Of a stretch of DNA of 64,000 nt, positions 52,379 through 62,068 are shown one piece after another (position 1 is the stretch's first letter; every line of letters starts with the position of its first letter). Location: assembly GCF_024498075.1 (NCBI RefSeq), contig NZ_JANHOF010000001.1:1116001-1180000 (forward strand), read 5' to 3'. The DNA comes from Paenibacillus mendelii. GTDB taxonomy: Bacteria; Bacillota; Bacilli; Paenibacillales; Paenibacillaceae. The notes beneath the pieces were generated by a model. The model was not told where the DNA came from and did not search any database. It worked only from the letters and a program-made list of their open reading frames with translations. Made by a program: the position numbers and the translations under genes.

Positions 52379-52408
52379 ATGCGGAGAATACGCAGCAGCC
52401 GCATTCCC
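52370..52408 (-). terminator. Terminator after lpdV
   Basis: GGAATGCGG and CCGCATTTC pair around 14 bases, then TTTTTC follows on the minus strand. It lies between lpdV and bkdAA. Confidence 0.65.
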
Positions 52409-52427
52409 CCCATTTCTTCACCGTGAT

Positions 52428-53852
52428 TTAGAACACAATTGCCTTGCCGTCAACCGCCAGCATCGCTTCTCCGATCGCCTCCGATAAGGTTGGATGCGGA
52501 TGAATCACCTGGCCGACCTCCCATGGCGTCGCTTCCATCAGCAGCGCAAGCGAAGCTTCCGAAATGAGATCGGTCGCATGCGCTCCAATCAGATGTACGC
52601 CGAGGATGTCGTTCGTCGCGGCGTCGGCGACCACTTTCGCAAACCCTTCCGGCTCGCCCAGCACCAGAGCCTTGCCGATGGCCTGGAAGGGGATTTTGCC
52701 GATCAACACGTCGTGACCGCGCTCCCGGGCCGCGGCCTCCGTCAGTCCGACAGAAGCAACCTCCGGACGGGAATAGATGCACCGCGGAACCCTTGATCCG
52801 TCCCCTCCTTGCTCCTTGCCGCCAAGTATATGAGCAACGGCTGTAAGTCCTTCATGCGCGGCTGCATGTGCAAGCTGAAGCCCGCCGTTCACATCGCCGA
52901 CCGCATAAATATGCGGTTCCGTCGTCTGATAGTAGCCATTGACGCGGATCGCGCCATTATGTAGACGAATATCCGTATTTTCAATGCCGATGCCCTCAAC
53001 GTTCGCTTGACGGCCAACGGACACGAGCAGCTTCTCCGCTGTCAGCACGATGCCGCCTTCCGGCGTCTCCGCCGTAATCGAAGCCTGTCCATCCGTATAA
53101 GCATACGTATCCGCCAGCAATTTAATGCCTGTCAGGATGCGTACCTTGCGGCGGCGCAGCTCCTTGGCCAGCTCTTCGGATATGTCGGCATCCTCCCCCG
53201 GCAGAAGACGCTCAGCCGTCTCTGCGATCGTTACCTCCACGCCGAAATCAGCCAGCATGGACGCCCATTCGACGCCGATGACACCTCCGCCGATAATTAA
53301 CATTGAGCTTGGCAGCTTCTCCATCAGGAGTGCATCGTCACTTGTCAGGATCGTCGTTCCGTCCGTTTGAAGCCCCGGCAGCATCCGCGGCCTTGCGCCT
53401 GTTGCGATCAGCAGATTCGTCGGGACGACGGTTTCCATCTCCCCATCGACAAGCTCGACCGCCACGCTTCCGCTTCTCGGCGAGAATATCGATGGTCCTA
53501 TGACCCGGCCGTTTCCGTTAATAATCGTAATTCCGTTCTTGCGCATCAAATGCTGCAATCCGCGATGGAGCTGCTCAACCGTTTGCTCCTTGCGCCGCTG
53601 CACGCCGTCAAAATCGACGGACACCGCACCGTCCACTTGAATGCCGTAGGAAGCCGCTTTAAGCAGCGTGGCATACACCTCCGCACTGCGCAGAAGCGCC
53701 TTGCTCGGGATGCAGCCCCGGTGCAGGCAGGTGCCTCCCAGCTTATCCCGCTCAATGATCACGACGCTCTTGCCCGCTTGCGCCGCCCGAATGGCAGCCG
53801 TATAACCAGCTATTCCGCCCCCTAGAACGGCAATATCACATGGAATAGTCAT
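52428..53852 (-). CDS. lpdV: Dihydrolipoyl dehydrogenase (E3)
   Basis: FAD flavoenzyme of 474 residues that reoxidises the lipoyl arm with NAD. FAD motif LGGGIAGYTAA, redox cysteines Cys42 and Cys47 in GGTCLHRGCIPSKALL, NAD motif IGGGVIGVEWA and the C-terminal His-Glu block HPHPTLSEAI are present. GAGGAG precedes the ATG. It is upstream of bkdAA but a terminator between them suggests partly separate expression. Confidence 0.94.
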   Translation of the reverse strand: MTIPCDIAVLGGGIAGYTAAIRAAQAGKSVVIIERDKLGGTCLHRGCIPSKALLRSAEVYATLLKAASYGIQVDGAVSVDFDGVQRRKEQTVEQLHRGLQHLMRKNGITIINGNGRVIGPSIFSPRSGSVAVELVDGEMETVVPTNLLIATGARPRMLPGLQTDGTTILTSDDALLMEKLPSSMLIIGGGVIGVEWASMLADFGVEVTIAETAERLLPGEDADISEELAKELRRRKVRILTGIKLLADTYAYTDGQASITAETPEGGIVLTAEKLLVSVGRQANVEGIGIENTDIRLHNGAIRVNGYYQTTEPHIYAVGDVNGGLQLAHAAAHEGLTAVAHILGGKEQGGDGSRVPRCIYSRPEVASVGLTEAAARERGHDVLIGKIPFQAIGKALVLGEPEGFAKVVADAATNDILGVHLIGAHATDLISEASLALLMEATPWEVGQVIHPHPTLSEAIGEAMLAVDGKAIVF

Positions 53853-53940
53853 AATTCTAGTCGCTCCTCAGCAGCCGATTTTACCTTCACCCTTCTATTG
53901 TACCTGTTTTCACGCCCCGGGAAAACATTGCAGCCACAAA

Positions 53941-53969
53941 TGGACAGGCCTTCGAGAAAAGAGTATGAT
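53941..53969 (+). promoter_or_regulatory. Promoter of yqzF
   Basis: TGGACA (53941-53946) and TATGAT (53964-53969) are 17 bases apart, each one mismatch from the sigma-A consensus. Confidence 0.65.
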
Positions 53970-54012
53970 TATGAGCGTATCCGTGCTTTTTTTACAGGAG
54001 GATTTTACGTTC

Positions 54013-54309
54013 ATGAAACTAATCATCGCCCGCTTTATTGCCATCATGCTGCTTGTCATTCCCGGACTTGGTGCTACATACGGGTTCCTGCTCATGAAGG
54101 ATGCTGTTTTTCACTATTTCTCTTCGTTCGGCAATGATCATCTTACACCTAATTTCGAATGGGGATTATTTCTTCTGGGACTTCTGCTCTTCGCGGTCGG
54201 TATCGCCTTTATTGGCGGCTGGATCTTTTTTCGCGATCGCAAGAAGAACTATTTATCACCCCGCTTTCGCGGCAAACGTCCAAGCTCACCGGGTCCCGAA
54301 TCCAAATAA
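54013..54309 (+). CDS. yqzF: DUF2627 membrane protein YqzF
   Basis: Small two-helix membrane protein of 98 residues. It starts MKLIIARFIAIMLLVIPGLG, with a second helix at about 55-75 and a basic tail RDRKKNYLSPRFRGKR. This matches DUF2627, found beside bkd genes in B. subtilis. ATG at 54013 follows AGGAGG with an 11-base gap; an upstream ATG at 53965 lies inside the promoter. The function is unknown. Confidence 0.82.
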   Translation: MKLIIARFIAIMLLVIPGLGATYGFLLMKDAVFHYFSSFGNDHLTPNFEWGLFLLGLLLFAVGIAFIGGWIFFRDRKKNYLSPRFRGKRPSSPGPESK

Positions 54310-54346
54310 TTCTCTCCGCCCCGGCCGGCCCGTATAGACATCAAGA

Positions 54347-54396
54347 AGAAAGCAGCTTCGCCCTCCTTGGCGGCGAAGTTGCTTTCTTTCTTTTAA
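54347..54396 (+). terminator. Terminator of yqzF
   Basis: AAAGCAGCTTCGCC pairs with GGCGAAGTTGCTTT (one mismatch) and TTTCTTTTA follows. Confidence 0.8.
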
Positions 54397-54466
54397 GATG
54401 CCTGCTCCGTAAAATTCAAGCCGCAGGAAGTAAAGTGTACTTTACACCTTTTGTGGATGAAAATAA

Positions 54467-54501
54467 ATAGAGTCTTCAGAATTTCATTCCGAAGACTCTA
54501 T
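54467..54501 (-). terminator. Hairpin behind the chemoreceptor gene
   Basis: A perfect 11-bp stem, ATAGAGTCTTC with GAAGACTCTAT, followed by TTATTTTC on the minus strand; probably ends the chemoreceptor transcript. The rest of the 289 bases from 54310 holds only the yqzF terminator and a palindrome at 54430-54445. Confidence 0.65.
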
Positions 54502-54598
54502 CCATTCTACTATATATGAATACAACTGGTATTCAATTGCAAAGCTCGACTATCCAATGCTGCTGTCAAGCGGAATACGTTCTTCCCGTCATACCCAA

Positions 54599-56419
54599 TC
54601 AGAGCACGGCCGGCTTGAACGCCGCATGCTGTCCCTCGTCGTCCGCCTCCCCGGCACCTTGAGCCGCCTTGGTATCCGCTGACGGCGGATCTTGAGCGTC
54701 GTCCTCATCTACCTTGAAGTGACCGACCGCCGCTTTCAATGCCCCCGATACTTCCAGCAGCTGCTCCGATGTCAGGGCGAACTCGCTGAGCACCATGGTT
54801 TGCTCCTGCACCATTGCCGACATCTGCTCGGTGAAGGCGGAGGTCTCCTCCGTCACCCGGCTGATCTCTTCAACCGAGCGGACAACGCTGCCGCTGCCTG
54901 CCGCAATCTGGCTGATGGAAGAAGCCGCTTCGATGACTTGCGACGTTAGCGCATCGACATTATCGACAATTTGCCTGACGTTTGACTCGGCCTCCCGAAT
55001 GGCCGACGTACCGTTATAAACCGTCTTAGAACTGCTCGCGGTCAACTGAACGATCATCTCGACGTCCTGATTCATCCGTTTGAGCGTCGCTTCGATGCCC
55101 CCGGCAGATTGCGCCGTCTGATCAGCCAGTTTACGGATTTCAGCGGCAACGACTCCGAATCCCCTGCCATATTCCCCCGCACGGGCCGCTTCGATGGTCG
55201 CGTTGAGTGAGAGCAGATTCGTCTTCGTTGAGATATCGCTCATATAGCCGACAATGCCGAGAATCTCGTTCGATTGCTGCGACAGCTGCCCTATGCTGGA
55301 CTGGATGACCGTGAACGCCCGGTCGATCTTCGCGACCTCTTCCTGCGTCTCGTCCAAATTCCTGCTGCCGCTCTCCGCAGCCGCCTGCGTCGTCTTGGCC
55401 AACTCTGCGACCTGCCTGGTCCCCTTGGCTGCAAGATCCAAGCCGCCCATGTTCTCCTGCATGATCGCGGATATTTCCTGCGTATGGGCCACCTGATTCT
55501 CCGCCCCTATGGCTACCCTGCTTACGGCTTCACTGACCTGGCCATTGATCTCGACCGTACCCGCGGCGCCTTCGCCGATCCGCTTGGAGACGGCAACAAG
55601 CCGCGCGGCCTGCTCCTGAATCTGGCGCATCATCGTCTGCATCGTGGCCAGCAGCCGATTCGTTTCTTGCCCCAGCTCCCAGGTTTCGTCGGTCGCCTTC
55701 ACCTCGACGCGCTTGGTCAAATCGCCTCCGGAACGCGCAATATCGGCGATGGCGGTTGTGACCCGCCTGATGTTCCGGGTAATGTTGCGGGAGACAAAGA
55801 ACGAGAAAGCGATGGTGAGGACGGCCAGCAGCACCGCCATCCCGTAAAGCAGTGAACGTAGACTGTCGTTCGTATCGATCAACGCGGCAATCCGCTTCTC
55901 CGTCACGTACTTCTCGGATTGCCGCAGCCGGGAAAGCTGCTCCTTCATTCCGGACATCGCCTTCTTGCCAGGATCGTCCAAGAAAAATTGCACAGCCGAG
56001 GCGGCTTCATTGCTGTAAGAAAGCGAAGCGGCCGCTTTGTCGGAAACCGCAAACCAACGATCCATCGCCCCCAGGACGCCGGCCAATCGGCTCATTTGCT
56101 CCGCATTGTCCGCCAGAAGCGTCTTCAGCGTCTCGTAATCCCGTTTCCATCTCGTCTTCTCTTCCTCGTAGAGGCCGAGATCGGCCCTCTCGCCGGTTAT
56201 AATCGCGCGATATACGGCTGTTTCCATCGTCGAAGCGTATTTATCGAGCGTATGGGTCGTCTCGTGGATTTTGAGATCCCGGTTGACGATGGAATCCAGC
56301 TCGCTTTGAAGCGATTTGATCGTTCCCGAGACAATGAACAGCGATGCGGCTAGAAAGAGCAGCAACACGACATAGCCTATCGATATTTTATAGCTGATTT
56401 TGAAGCGAAATCTGCTCAA
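54599..56419 (-). CDS. Methyl-accepting chemotaxis protein
   Basis: Transmembrane chemoreceptor of 606 residues. TM1 lies at about 13-33, a four-helix extracytoplasmic sensor at 34-190, TM2 at about 190-210 and a HAMP at 211-265. The signalling domain has the hairpin tip [33 protein letters not shown]. The C-terminus is acidic with no receptor pentapeptide. It is alone, with the fumarylacetoacetase-type gene 19 bases downstream in the same orientation upstream of it. Ligand unknown. Confidence 0.92.
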   Translation of the reverse strand: MSRFRFKISYKISIGYVVLLLFLAASLFIVSGTIKSLQSELDSIVNRDLKIHETTHTLDKYASTMETAVYRAIITGERADLGLYEEEKTRWKRDYETLKTLLADNAEQMSRLAGVLGAMDRWFAVSDKAAASLSYSNEAASAVQFFLDDPGKKAMSGMKEQLSRLRQSEKYVTEKRIAALIDTNDSLRSLLYGMAVLLAVLTIAFSFFVSRNITRNIRRVTTAIADIARSGGDLTKRVEVKATDETWELGQETNRLLATMQTMMRQIQEQAARLVAVSKRIGEGAAGTVEINGQVSEAVSRVAIGAENQVAHTQEISAIMQENMGGLDLAAKGTRQVAELAKTTQAAAESGSRNLDETQEEVAKIDRAFTVIQSSIGQLSQQSNEILGIVGYMSDISTKTNLLSLNATIEAARAGEYGRGFGVVAAEIRKLADQTAQSAGGIEATLKRMNQDVEMIVQLTASSSKTVYNGTSAIREAESNVRQIVDNVDALTSQVIEAASSISQIAAGSGSVVRSVEEISRVTEETSAFTEQMSAMVQEQTMVLSEFALTSEQLLEVSGALKAAVGHFKVDEDDAQDPPSADTKAAQGAGEADDEGQHAAFKPAVL

Positions 56420-56438
56420 TTCCCCATCCTCCTGCCGC

Positions 56439-57326
56439 TCAAGGCTGTGGGTTCGACGGATCCGGCTCTTGAACGTAGCGGTTGCGAAGCGAGCCGATTC
56501 CCTGCACGTAGGCCTCCGTCACGTCCCCGTCTTTCAGCCAGACAGGAGGCTTGTGGCCGAGTCCGACACCGGGCGGCGTCCCCGTGCTGATGATATCCCC
56601 AGGTGCGAGCGTCATCGTACGGGAGAGAAACGAAATCAAATACGGTATATCAAATATCAAATCCCGCGTGTTGGCATTTTGCATCGTCAAGCCGTTCAAG
56701 GCCAGCGACAGATCGAGAGCGCCGGGCTCTGCGATCGCATCCTTCGTCACGACGCAGGGTCCCATCGGGGCGAATGTGTCGATGGCTTTGCCGCGCGTCC
56801 ACTGCCCTTCGGGCAGCTGAATATCCCTCGCGCTGACATCGTTGATCACCGTGTAACCGAACACATAGTCCATGGCTTCCTCGGGAGAAACGCGCTTTGC
56901 TTTCTTCCCGATAATGACGGCCAGCTCGACTTCATAATCGCATTGCGTCACTTCCGCCGGTATGATGACGTCGTCTTCCGGACCGACGATCGAGTTCGCG
57001 TACTTCGGGAAAAGCACCGGTACCTTCGGCACCGCCATATTCGACTCGGCCGCATGGTCATAATAGTTCAAGCCGACAAAAATCATTTTCGCCGGATCTG
57101 GAAGTGGGGCTTCGAGCCTCACTTCCTCGAATTCGATTATTTCCTGCGCGGACTCAGCCAGCGCAAGTCCCTGGGCCGCGCGATCGCCGCTCTCCGCGCA
57201 CCGTTCAATCCATGCCTTCATGGACGGCACTCCCGTCACGGCTGCGATCCGTCCATCCTCTCTCCATATTCCAAGCCGCGGTTCGCCGCCCGGTTCCGCA
57301 CGTTTCGTAAATTGTACCAGTCTCAA
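56439..57326 (-). CDS. Fumarylacetoacetate hydrolase family protein
   Basis: Metal-dependent hydrolase or hydratase of 295 residues acting on acylpyruvate-like or 2-oxo-3-deoxy acids. Features: [11 protein letters not shown], the metal-ligand block [31 protein letters not shown] and [15 protein letters not shown] start at 57326 with AGGAAG upstream. First of a set of catabolic genes reading the same way. The exact reaction cannot be assigned; members range from acylpyruvases to oxaloacetate decarboxylases. Confidence 0.85.
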   Translation of the reverse strand: MRLVQFTKRAEPGGEPRLGIWREDGRIAAVTGVPSMKAWIERCAESGDRAAQGLALAESAQEIIEFEEVRLEAPLPDPAKMIFVGLNYYDHAAESNMAVPKVPVLFPKYANSIVGPEDDVIIPAEVTQCDYEVELAVIIGKKAKRVSPEEAMDYVFGYTVINDVSARDIQLPEGQWTRGKAIDTFAPMGPCVVTKDAIAEPGALDLSLALNGLTMQNANTRDLIFDIPYLISFLSRTMTLAPGDIISTGTPPGVGLGHKPPVWLKDGDVTEAYVQGIGSLRNRYVQEPDPSNPQP

Positions 57327-57577
57327 GCTCGCACTTCCTTTCCTTCCTGCATCTGTCCGCTCATCGGCTGATCGGCCGGAGGGGATCCTGCTGCGTAACG
57401 CTGTGAAATGACGTTCTATCCAATTTCTTCATATCTTCCGTTTGCTATGGCATGCCGGGCGGCCGCTGCTAGGCGACAGTCCGGAAGCCGTTGTGCGCAG
57501 GGCCGAGCAAACTAACTGTCTTTCTGCCGCGATGCCAAGCGACATCACGGCGTATATCGGGTAGTCGAAGATGACTG

Positions 57578-58576
57578 CTACAGAATGATTTCTTTGCCTT
57601 CCGATGCAGACCTCACGATCGCGTCCGCAACCTCGATGCCGTGGAGGGCGTCCTCGAACGAGATCCAATCCGGATTGCGGCCGTACATAATGCATTGGCC
57701 GACATAATTCAGCTGCTCGGCCAAGCAGCCGATAACCCGGCCGTTCTGCACGTGGTGGATGGAGACATCGGTCGTCGCTCTGCCCGAGCCCGTCCATACT
57801 TGTACGCCGGCGAGGCCCGTATCGAAGTGCACGGTCCCTTTCTCCCCGATGACCTCGGTATAGTCGTTAATGGCGATGCCCGCCGCATCCGGCGTCATCC
57901 AGTTACTGTGAAGAACAGCCACCGTCCCGCTCTCGAATTGGAGCTGGGCCCACAATATTTCCGGCGTCTTCGCCCCCGTAACCGAATTGCCCGTCGCGTA
58001 AACTTTCTTCACCCTGCTGCCCGCGTACCAGATCGCTTGGTCCAGATCGTGAATCATCAGCTCGTACACGGTATGCGTGCGCTGGTACGTCGCGAACAGC
58101 CCGTTCTCGCGGGAACGCTTCAGATAGATGCTGGCCGGCTTGCCGATTTGGCCGCTCTCGATGATCTGCTTGATTTCCGCGTATTTCGGCTCGAATCGGA
58201 GCAGATGGCCCGGCACCGCATAGCGGCCGTATTGCTGTGAAGCGGCGAGCATCTGTCTCGCTTCATCGGGATCCGTCGTGATCGGCTTCTCCACGATGAC
58301 ATGTTTACCTGCCTGAAGGGCTAACAGCGTCGGCTGCAGATGGTTCCGCTCGAACGTCACGATGCTGACCAGCTCGATGTCCGCTTCCTGGCTGAGCATC
58401 GCTCCGGCATCGTCATAGACATTGACAATATTGTATTGCTCTTTCGCAGCCTGGAGCCGCTCCGGATTGGCATCGCATACGGCGGCAATCTCCACGAACG
58501 GAAGCTGGCGATACGCTTCAAGGTGGCTCATGCCCCAGCTCCCGAGACCGATAATGCCGACTTTTAATGTTCTCAT
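57578..58576 (-). CDS. Gfo/Idh/MocA family oxidoreductase
   Basis: NAD(P)-dependent sugar or inositol dehydrogenase, 332 residues. The N-terminal Rossmann motif GIIGLGSWGMSHLEAY and the family block VIVEKPITTDPDEARQM (Lys of the EKP motif) are seen; the C-terminal half has the alpha/beta domain with MIHDLDQAIW. The start overlaps the end of the alcohol dehydrogenase gene by 4 bases, so the two form a unit. Substrate unknown. Confidence 0.88.
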   Translation of the reverse strand: MRTLKVGIIGLGSWGMSHLEAYRQLPFVEIAAVCDANPERLQAAKEQYNIVNVYDDAGAMLSQEADIELVSIVTFERNHLQPTLLALQAGKHVIVEKPITTDPDEARQMLAASQQYGRYAVPGHLLRFEPKYAEIKQIIESGQIGKPASIYLKRSRENGLFATYQRTHTVYELMIHDLDQAIWYAGSRVKKVYATGNSVTGAKTPEILWAQLQFESGTVAVLHSNWMTPDAAGIAINDYTEVIGEKGTVHFDTGLAGVQVWTGSGRATTDVSIHHVQNGRVIGCLAEQLNYVGQCIMYGRNPDWISFEDALHGIEVADAIVRSASEGKEIIL

Positions 58577-59607
58577 ACCTCGCCACCATCCATCGAAAGA
58601 AAGATTTTGCCGGATTTCACACGGCCGTTGATCAAATCCTGAAACGCGCCGTCTCCCGCGGAGAGAGGCCGCACTTCCGTCCAGCCTTCTTCCGTAATGC
58701 TTCCGCTTACGAGCAGGCCAACGGCATCGTGGAAATCCTGCTGATTGTAGCAGAATGAACCCAGCAGCTCGATTTCGTTACGAATCTGAACATTGATCGG
58801 AATGACAGTATCGTCGATACCGAGTCCGATGTTCATGATCGTTCCGCCCGGATTGATGATCGACATAGCGGCGGAGCGCGTCTGCTGGAAGCCGGCCGCG
58901 TCGATCACGACGTCGACGCCCTTCTCTCCGGTTATGCGGCTGATCGTTTCCTTCATGTCGGTCGATCGTGGATTGATCGTTTCGTCCGCGGCGACTTGGG
59001 CGGCCATCCGAAGCCGTTCGTCCTGGGTATCGAGCATGATCACGCGTTCCGCTCCAAGCAGCTTCGCCGTCTTCGCGCATAGAATGCCGATGCCGCCAGC
59101 GCCGAATACGACGACGTTCGCGAAGTTATGGCGCAGCATGGCCCGGCGCGTCGCGCGCAGCGAGCAAGCCAGCGGCTCCGCCAAGGAGGCGCGGAACGAA
59201 TCGATGTCGCCCGGCACCGGCACAACACTGGATGCGGGCACCGCCACCCATTCGCCGAATGCGCCGGGACGATGAATGCCCACGATCCTGCGGGTGGCGC
59301 AAAGCTGTGTCTGCCCTTTGCGGCAGGAGGCGCAGTCCCCGCAATGGTTCAGCGGATTGACAACCGCCTTCTGCCCGACGGCTAGTCCGGCTACCCGGCT
59401 GCCGGTCTCTACGATCCGGCCGCAAAATTCGTGACCCATAACAAGCGGCGGAACGCGCAGACTGTTATGGCCCAGATATCCCTCGATTTCCGATCCGCAT
59501 ATGCCTACGGCCTCGACGTGGATCAACACTTCGTCTTCCTTTGGTACGGGCTTATCCAGCGAGGTATATTCCATCTTCTCCGCTGCCGTCCATACAAGTG
59601 CTTGCAT
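58573..59607 (-). CDS. Zinc-dependent medium-chain dehydrogenase
   Basis: Alcohol or polyol dehydrogenase of 344 residues. Catalytic zinc Cys in AVGICGSEI, GHEFCG, the structural zinc cysteines CGDCASCRKGQTQLC, and the NAD motif VFGAGGIGILCAKTA are present. Nearest functional types are sorbitol, L-threonine and galactitol-phosphate dehydrogenases. AGGAGGAAC precedes the ATG. Coupled to the Gfo/Idh gene, suggesting a two-step oxidation and reduction of a sugar. Confidence 0.9.
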   Translation of the reverse strand: MQALVWTAAEKMEYTSLDKPVPKEDEVLIHVEAVGICGSEIEGYLGHNSLRVPPLVMGHEFCGRIVETGSRVAGLAVGQKAVVNPLNHCGDCASCRKGQTQLCATRRIVGIHRPGAFGEWVAVPASSVVPVPGDIDSFRASLAEPLACSLRATRRAMLRHNFANVVVFGAGGIGILCAKTAKLLGAERVIMLDTQDERLRMAAQVAADETINPRSTDMKETISRITGEKGVDVVIDAAGFQQTRSAAMSIINPGGTIMNIGLGIDDTVIPINVQIRNEIELLGSFCYNQQDFHDAVGLLVSGSITEEGWTEVRPLSAGDGAFQDLINGRVKSGKIFLSMDGGEV

Positions 59608-59667
59608 GATTGTTCCTCCTCAAAATGTGGTGAGCAGAGCTTCTCGAATAATTGCCGCGATCCCGTC

Positions 59668-60801
59668 CTATGCGCCGCCATTTATTACAGCCGGCAGCAG
59701 CGACGTTAGCCGCCGAATATCCGCCGAATCGGTGAAGGCGTGAATCGAAGCACGCACGCGATCATCGCTGCCCATGACATAAACGTCTTGTTCGGCCAGC
59801 TTGGCCGCGATCTCCTCTGCGCGGGCATGCGCGATGCTGACATTGCCCGCCCGGCGCGCCGGGTCGGACGGTGTCATCACCTGCAGCCCAAGCGCCTGCA
59901 GCTGCTCCATCAATTGCCCCCCGAGCGCAAGCACATGCTGCTCGATCTTATCGATCCCCGTCTCCAGCAGCAGCCGGGTCGCGCATTCGAGCGCATAAAC
60001 CGTCGGGTAGCTCGGATAGCCGAGCTCGAACCTTCTGGCGTCATGATGAACCTCATAGGACGCGAAACGATCCTCGCCGGGAGCCCCGACGACGCTTCTC
60101 CATCCGACGTAAGTCGGGATCAACGACTCGATCCGCCCCGGATTGAGCGCAAGCACGCCCGCTCCGTGCGTGGATAACAGCCACTTGTACGAGCTGCATA
60201 CGAGCATGTCGGTATGGCGGATATCGACGGGCACGACCCCGAGCGATTGCGTTGCATCGAGCAGCATTAAGGCGTTTGTATTCCGAAGCTGTTCATAAAG
60301 CTTCACATAATCGATCCGGGTACCGGACAAGTAACTGACATGACTGGTCATGACCAGTCGCGTCCGATCGTCGACGAGGTTAAGAATATCGTCTGTCTCC
60401 ATCCCCCAGTTGCTGTGCCGGGCGACGCGCACTTCCACGCCTTGCCGCTTGAGGGCCAGCCAAGGCAGCACACCGGAAGGAAATTCCAGATTATTGATGA
60501 CGACATTGTCGCCAGGCGCAAGCGGCACCGCCTGCGCCACCATGGAGATCGCTTCCGACGAGCTCGACATCAGCGCGATATTGTTCGCCCGCCCGCCGAA
60601 CAGACCGGCCAGATTTGTCTTGCAAGCCCATTCCTTCTCCGCGTTCCGCTCCCTTCCCCAGGGACCCCGTGTACGGGAAACCATATATTCCAAGACGGCA
60701 TCCATCACCTTGCGGTGCACCGGCGCCTCCGCCCCGCAGAAGAACCAGGTGCTTTGGTCCAAGCCGATAAAATCATTTTTATTCAATAAAGCTTCCATCA
60801 T
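59668..60801 (-). CDS. Aminotransferase class V / cysteine desulfurase-like PLP enzyme
   Basis: PLP enzyme of 377 residues of the isopenicillin-N epimerase/CsdA-like fold. The PLP lysine lies in CSSYKWLLSTHGAGV, with NNLEFPSG, LLDATQSLGVVPVD and AISMVA blocks. Start ATG at 60801 follows GAAGGGA; an in-frame GTG at 60840 lies 5 bases after the preceding stop. No cysteine of desulfurases in the mobile loop was evident, which favours another lyase or transaminase role. Confidence 0.85.
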   Translation of the reverse strand: MMEALLNKNDFIGLDQSTWFFCGAEAPVHRKVMDAVLEYMVSRTRGPWGRERNAEKEWACKTNLAGLFGGRANNIALMSSSSEAISMVAQAVPLAPGDNVVINNLEFPSGVLPWLALKRQGVEVRVARHSNWGMETDDILNLVDDRTRLVMTSHVSYLSGTRIDYVKLYEQLRNTNALMLLDATQSLGVVPVDIRHTDMLVCSSYKWLLSTHGAGVLALNPGRIESLIPTYVGWRSVVGAPGEDRFASYEVHHDARRFELGYPSYPTVYALECATRLLLETGIDKIEQHVLALGGQLMEQLQALGLQVMTPSDPARRAGNVSIAHARAEEIAAKLAEQDVYVMGSDDRVRASIHAFTDSADIRRLTSLLPAVINGGA

Positions 60802-60845
60802 AAACCGTCCCTTCAGACGCGGATCGCGATCAGAGCCCACGTTGT

Positions 60846-61586
60846 CTATAAATTCGGCGGCAGCTCCAATCGGCTGAAGCAGCCATGCGCTTTCTCAATA
60901 TGTCGATCAGCATTCGCAAGCAAAAACGGGCCGTGCCCGGGATACAGGCGATCGACGCTCAGGTTATGCAGCTTCTCGATTGTCTGTGCATACTCCTCAA
61001 TATCGCAGTCCCACACATATTGCAAGACGATCTTGCCACCTGCAAATACGGTATCGCCCGCAAACAAGCTGCGCTCCCGTTCTCCCTTATCCCACAGAAA
61101 GCTGATATGCCCTCTGGCATGGCCAGGACTGTCAATCACCTGCAGCTCGATATCCCCGATGCGGATGACATCGCCTTCGTTCACACTTCGCTCAACCGGA
61201 CAAGCGGGAAAAGAAAAGTCCGGATCATATACGCCGCCTCGCTTGGCCTGGTTCATGCTCGTCTTGTCCATGTCGCCGGCCCTGAGCCAGGCTGCCGCTT
61301 CATCCGACGCGATCACTTCCAACCCGTAACGGTCCTGAAAATAAAAGGCGCCCGCCGCATGATCCCCGTGAACATGCGTAATCAGCAGGCGGCGCACCTG
61401 CTCCATCGAGAAGCCGCTCCTCTCGATATTAGCCACGATGCGTTCCGGCGCGATGCCTCCACCCGCGTCGATCAGGGCGCATTCCGTCCCGCCGTCAAGC
61501 AAATAGACATTGCAATCCATCGGTTCGCTTAGTTCCATCCCATATTTGCCGCTTCCCACCAAATACACGCGCTCGCTAATGTTCAT
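60846..61586 (-). CDS. MBL-fold metallohydrolase
   Basis: Metallo-beta-lactamase fold hydrolase of 246 residues. Metal motif ITHVHGDHAAGAF, with IDSPGHARGHISFL and LFAGDTVFAGG and the late YPGHGPF histidine. Such enzymes hydrolyse glyoxalase II thioesters, lactones and similar bonds. The aminotransferase gene follows closely. Substrate unknown. Confidence 0.87.
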   Translation of the reverse strand: MNISERVYLVGSGKYGMELSEPMDCNVYLLDGGTECALIDAGGGIAPERIVANIERSGFSMEQVRRLLITHVHGDHAAGAFYFQDRYGLEVIASDEAAAWLRAGDMDKTSMNQAKRGGVYDPDFSFPACPVERSVNEGDVIRIGDIELQVIDSPGHARGHISFLWDKGERERSLFAGDTVFAGGKIVLQYVWDCDIEEYAQTIEKLHNLSVDRLYPGHGPFLLANADRHIEKAHGCFSRLELPPNL

Positions 61587-61610
61587 CCGATTCTCACTCC
61601 CGCCAAGCTT

Positions 61611-62000
61611 TTATTCCTCGATATAGGCCACGCATTCAATCTCGACGCACATCCCTTTCGGGAACTTGCCGATTTCCACTGTGCTGCGCACCGGCGGATC
61701 GTTCCGGAAGAACGGCGCGTATGCGGCGTCGTATTCCGCGAAGCGGTCCAGGTCATCGATAAAGGCAGTCACTTTCAGCACATTGCTCATGGAAGATCCG
61801 GCATCCTCCAGAATTTTTCCGATGTATTCGAGCACTAAAGCGGTTTGCCCAGCCATATCGCCGGGATGCATCACCGTCTTGGAGCCGAGCTCGAACGGGC
61901 ATGTGCCCGCGACGTAAACCATACTGCCGTATTTGACCGCTTGCGAGTAGCTGCCGGCCGGTTGCGGCGCCCGCTCCGTGCGGATAATTTCCTTCTTCAT
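61611..62000 (-). CDS. RidA family deaminase
   Basis: Trimeric YjgF/YER057c/UK114 family protein of 129 residues, which hydrolyses reactive enamines or imines to 2-oxo acids. It starts MKKEIIRTERAPQPAGSYSQ and contains AGQTALVLEYIGKILEDAG, an Arg-containing PPVRSTVEIGKFPKG and VEIECVAYI. Its presence near a PLP enzyme fits removal of a released enamine or imine, by analogy with serine dehydratase products. Confidence 0.92.
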   Translation of the reverse strand: MKKEIIRTERAPQPAGSYSQAVKYGSMVYVAGTCPFELGSKTVMHPGDMAGQTALVLEYIGKILEDAGSSMSNVLKVTAFIDDLDRFAEYDAAYAPFFRNDPPVRSTVEIGKFPKGMCVEIECVAYIEE

Positions 62001-62068
62001 CGTCTATTCCCTCCATTGCCGGTTGATGAATGTTCATTGGCAATCCTACGATTGTCTTGTCTGCCGTC

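Noticed and set aside
54430-54445. Palindrome GTAAAGTGTACTTTAC as a regulator site
   Set aside because: It lies between two convergent terminators, not near a promoter; no reason to assign a role.
56400-57371. 323-residue plus-strand open frame
   Set aside because: Antisense of the FAH-family gene; composition is Arg/His-rich, typical of shadows in G+C-rich DNA.
57327-57577. Possible small gene between the FAH and Gfo/Idh genes
   Set aside because: Minus-strand frame has no ribosome site and continues out of frame into the Gfo/Idh gene.
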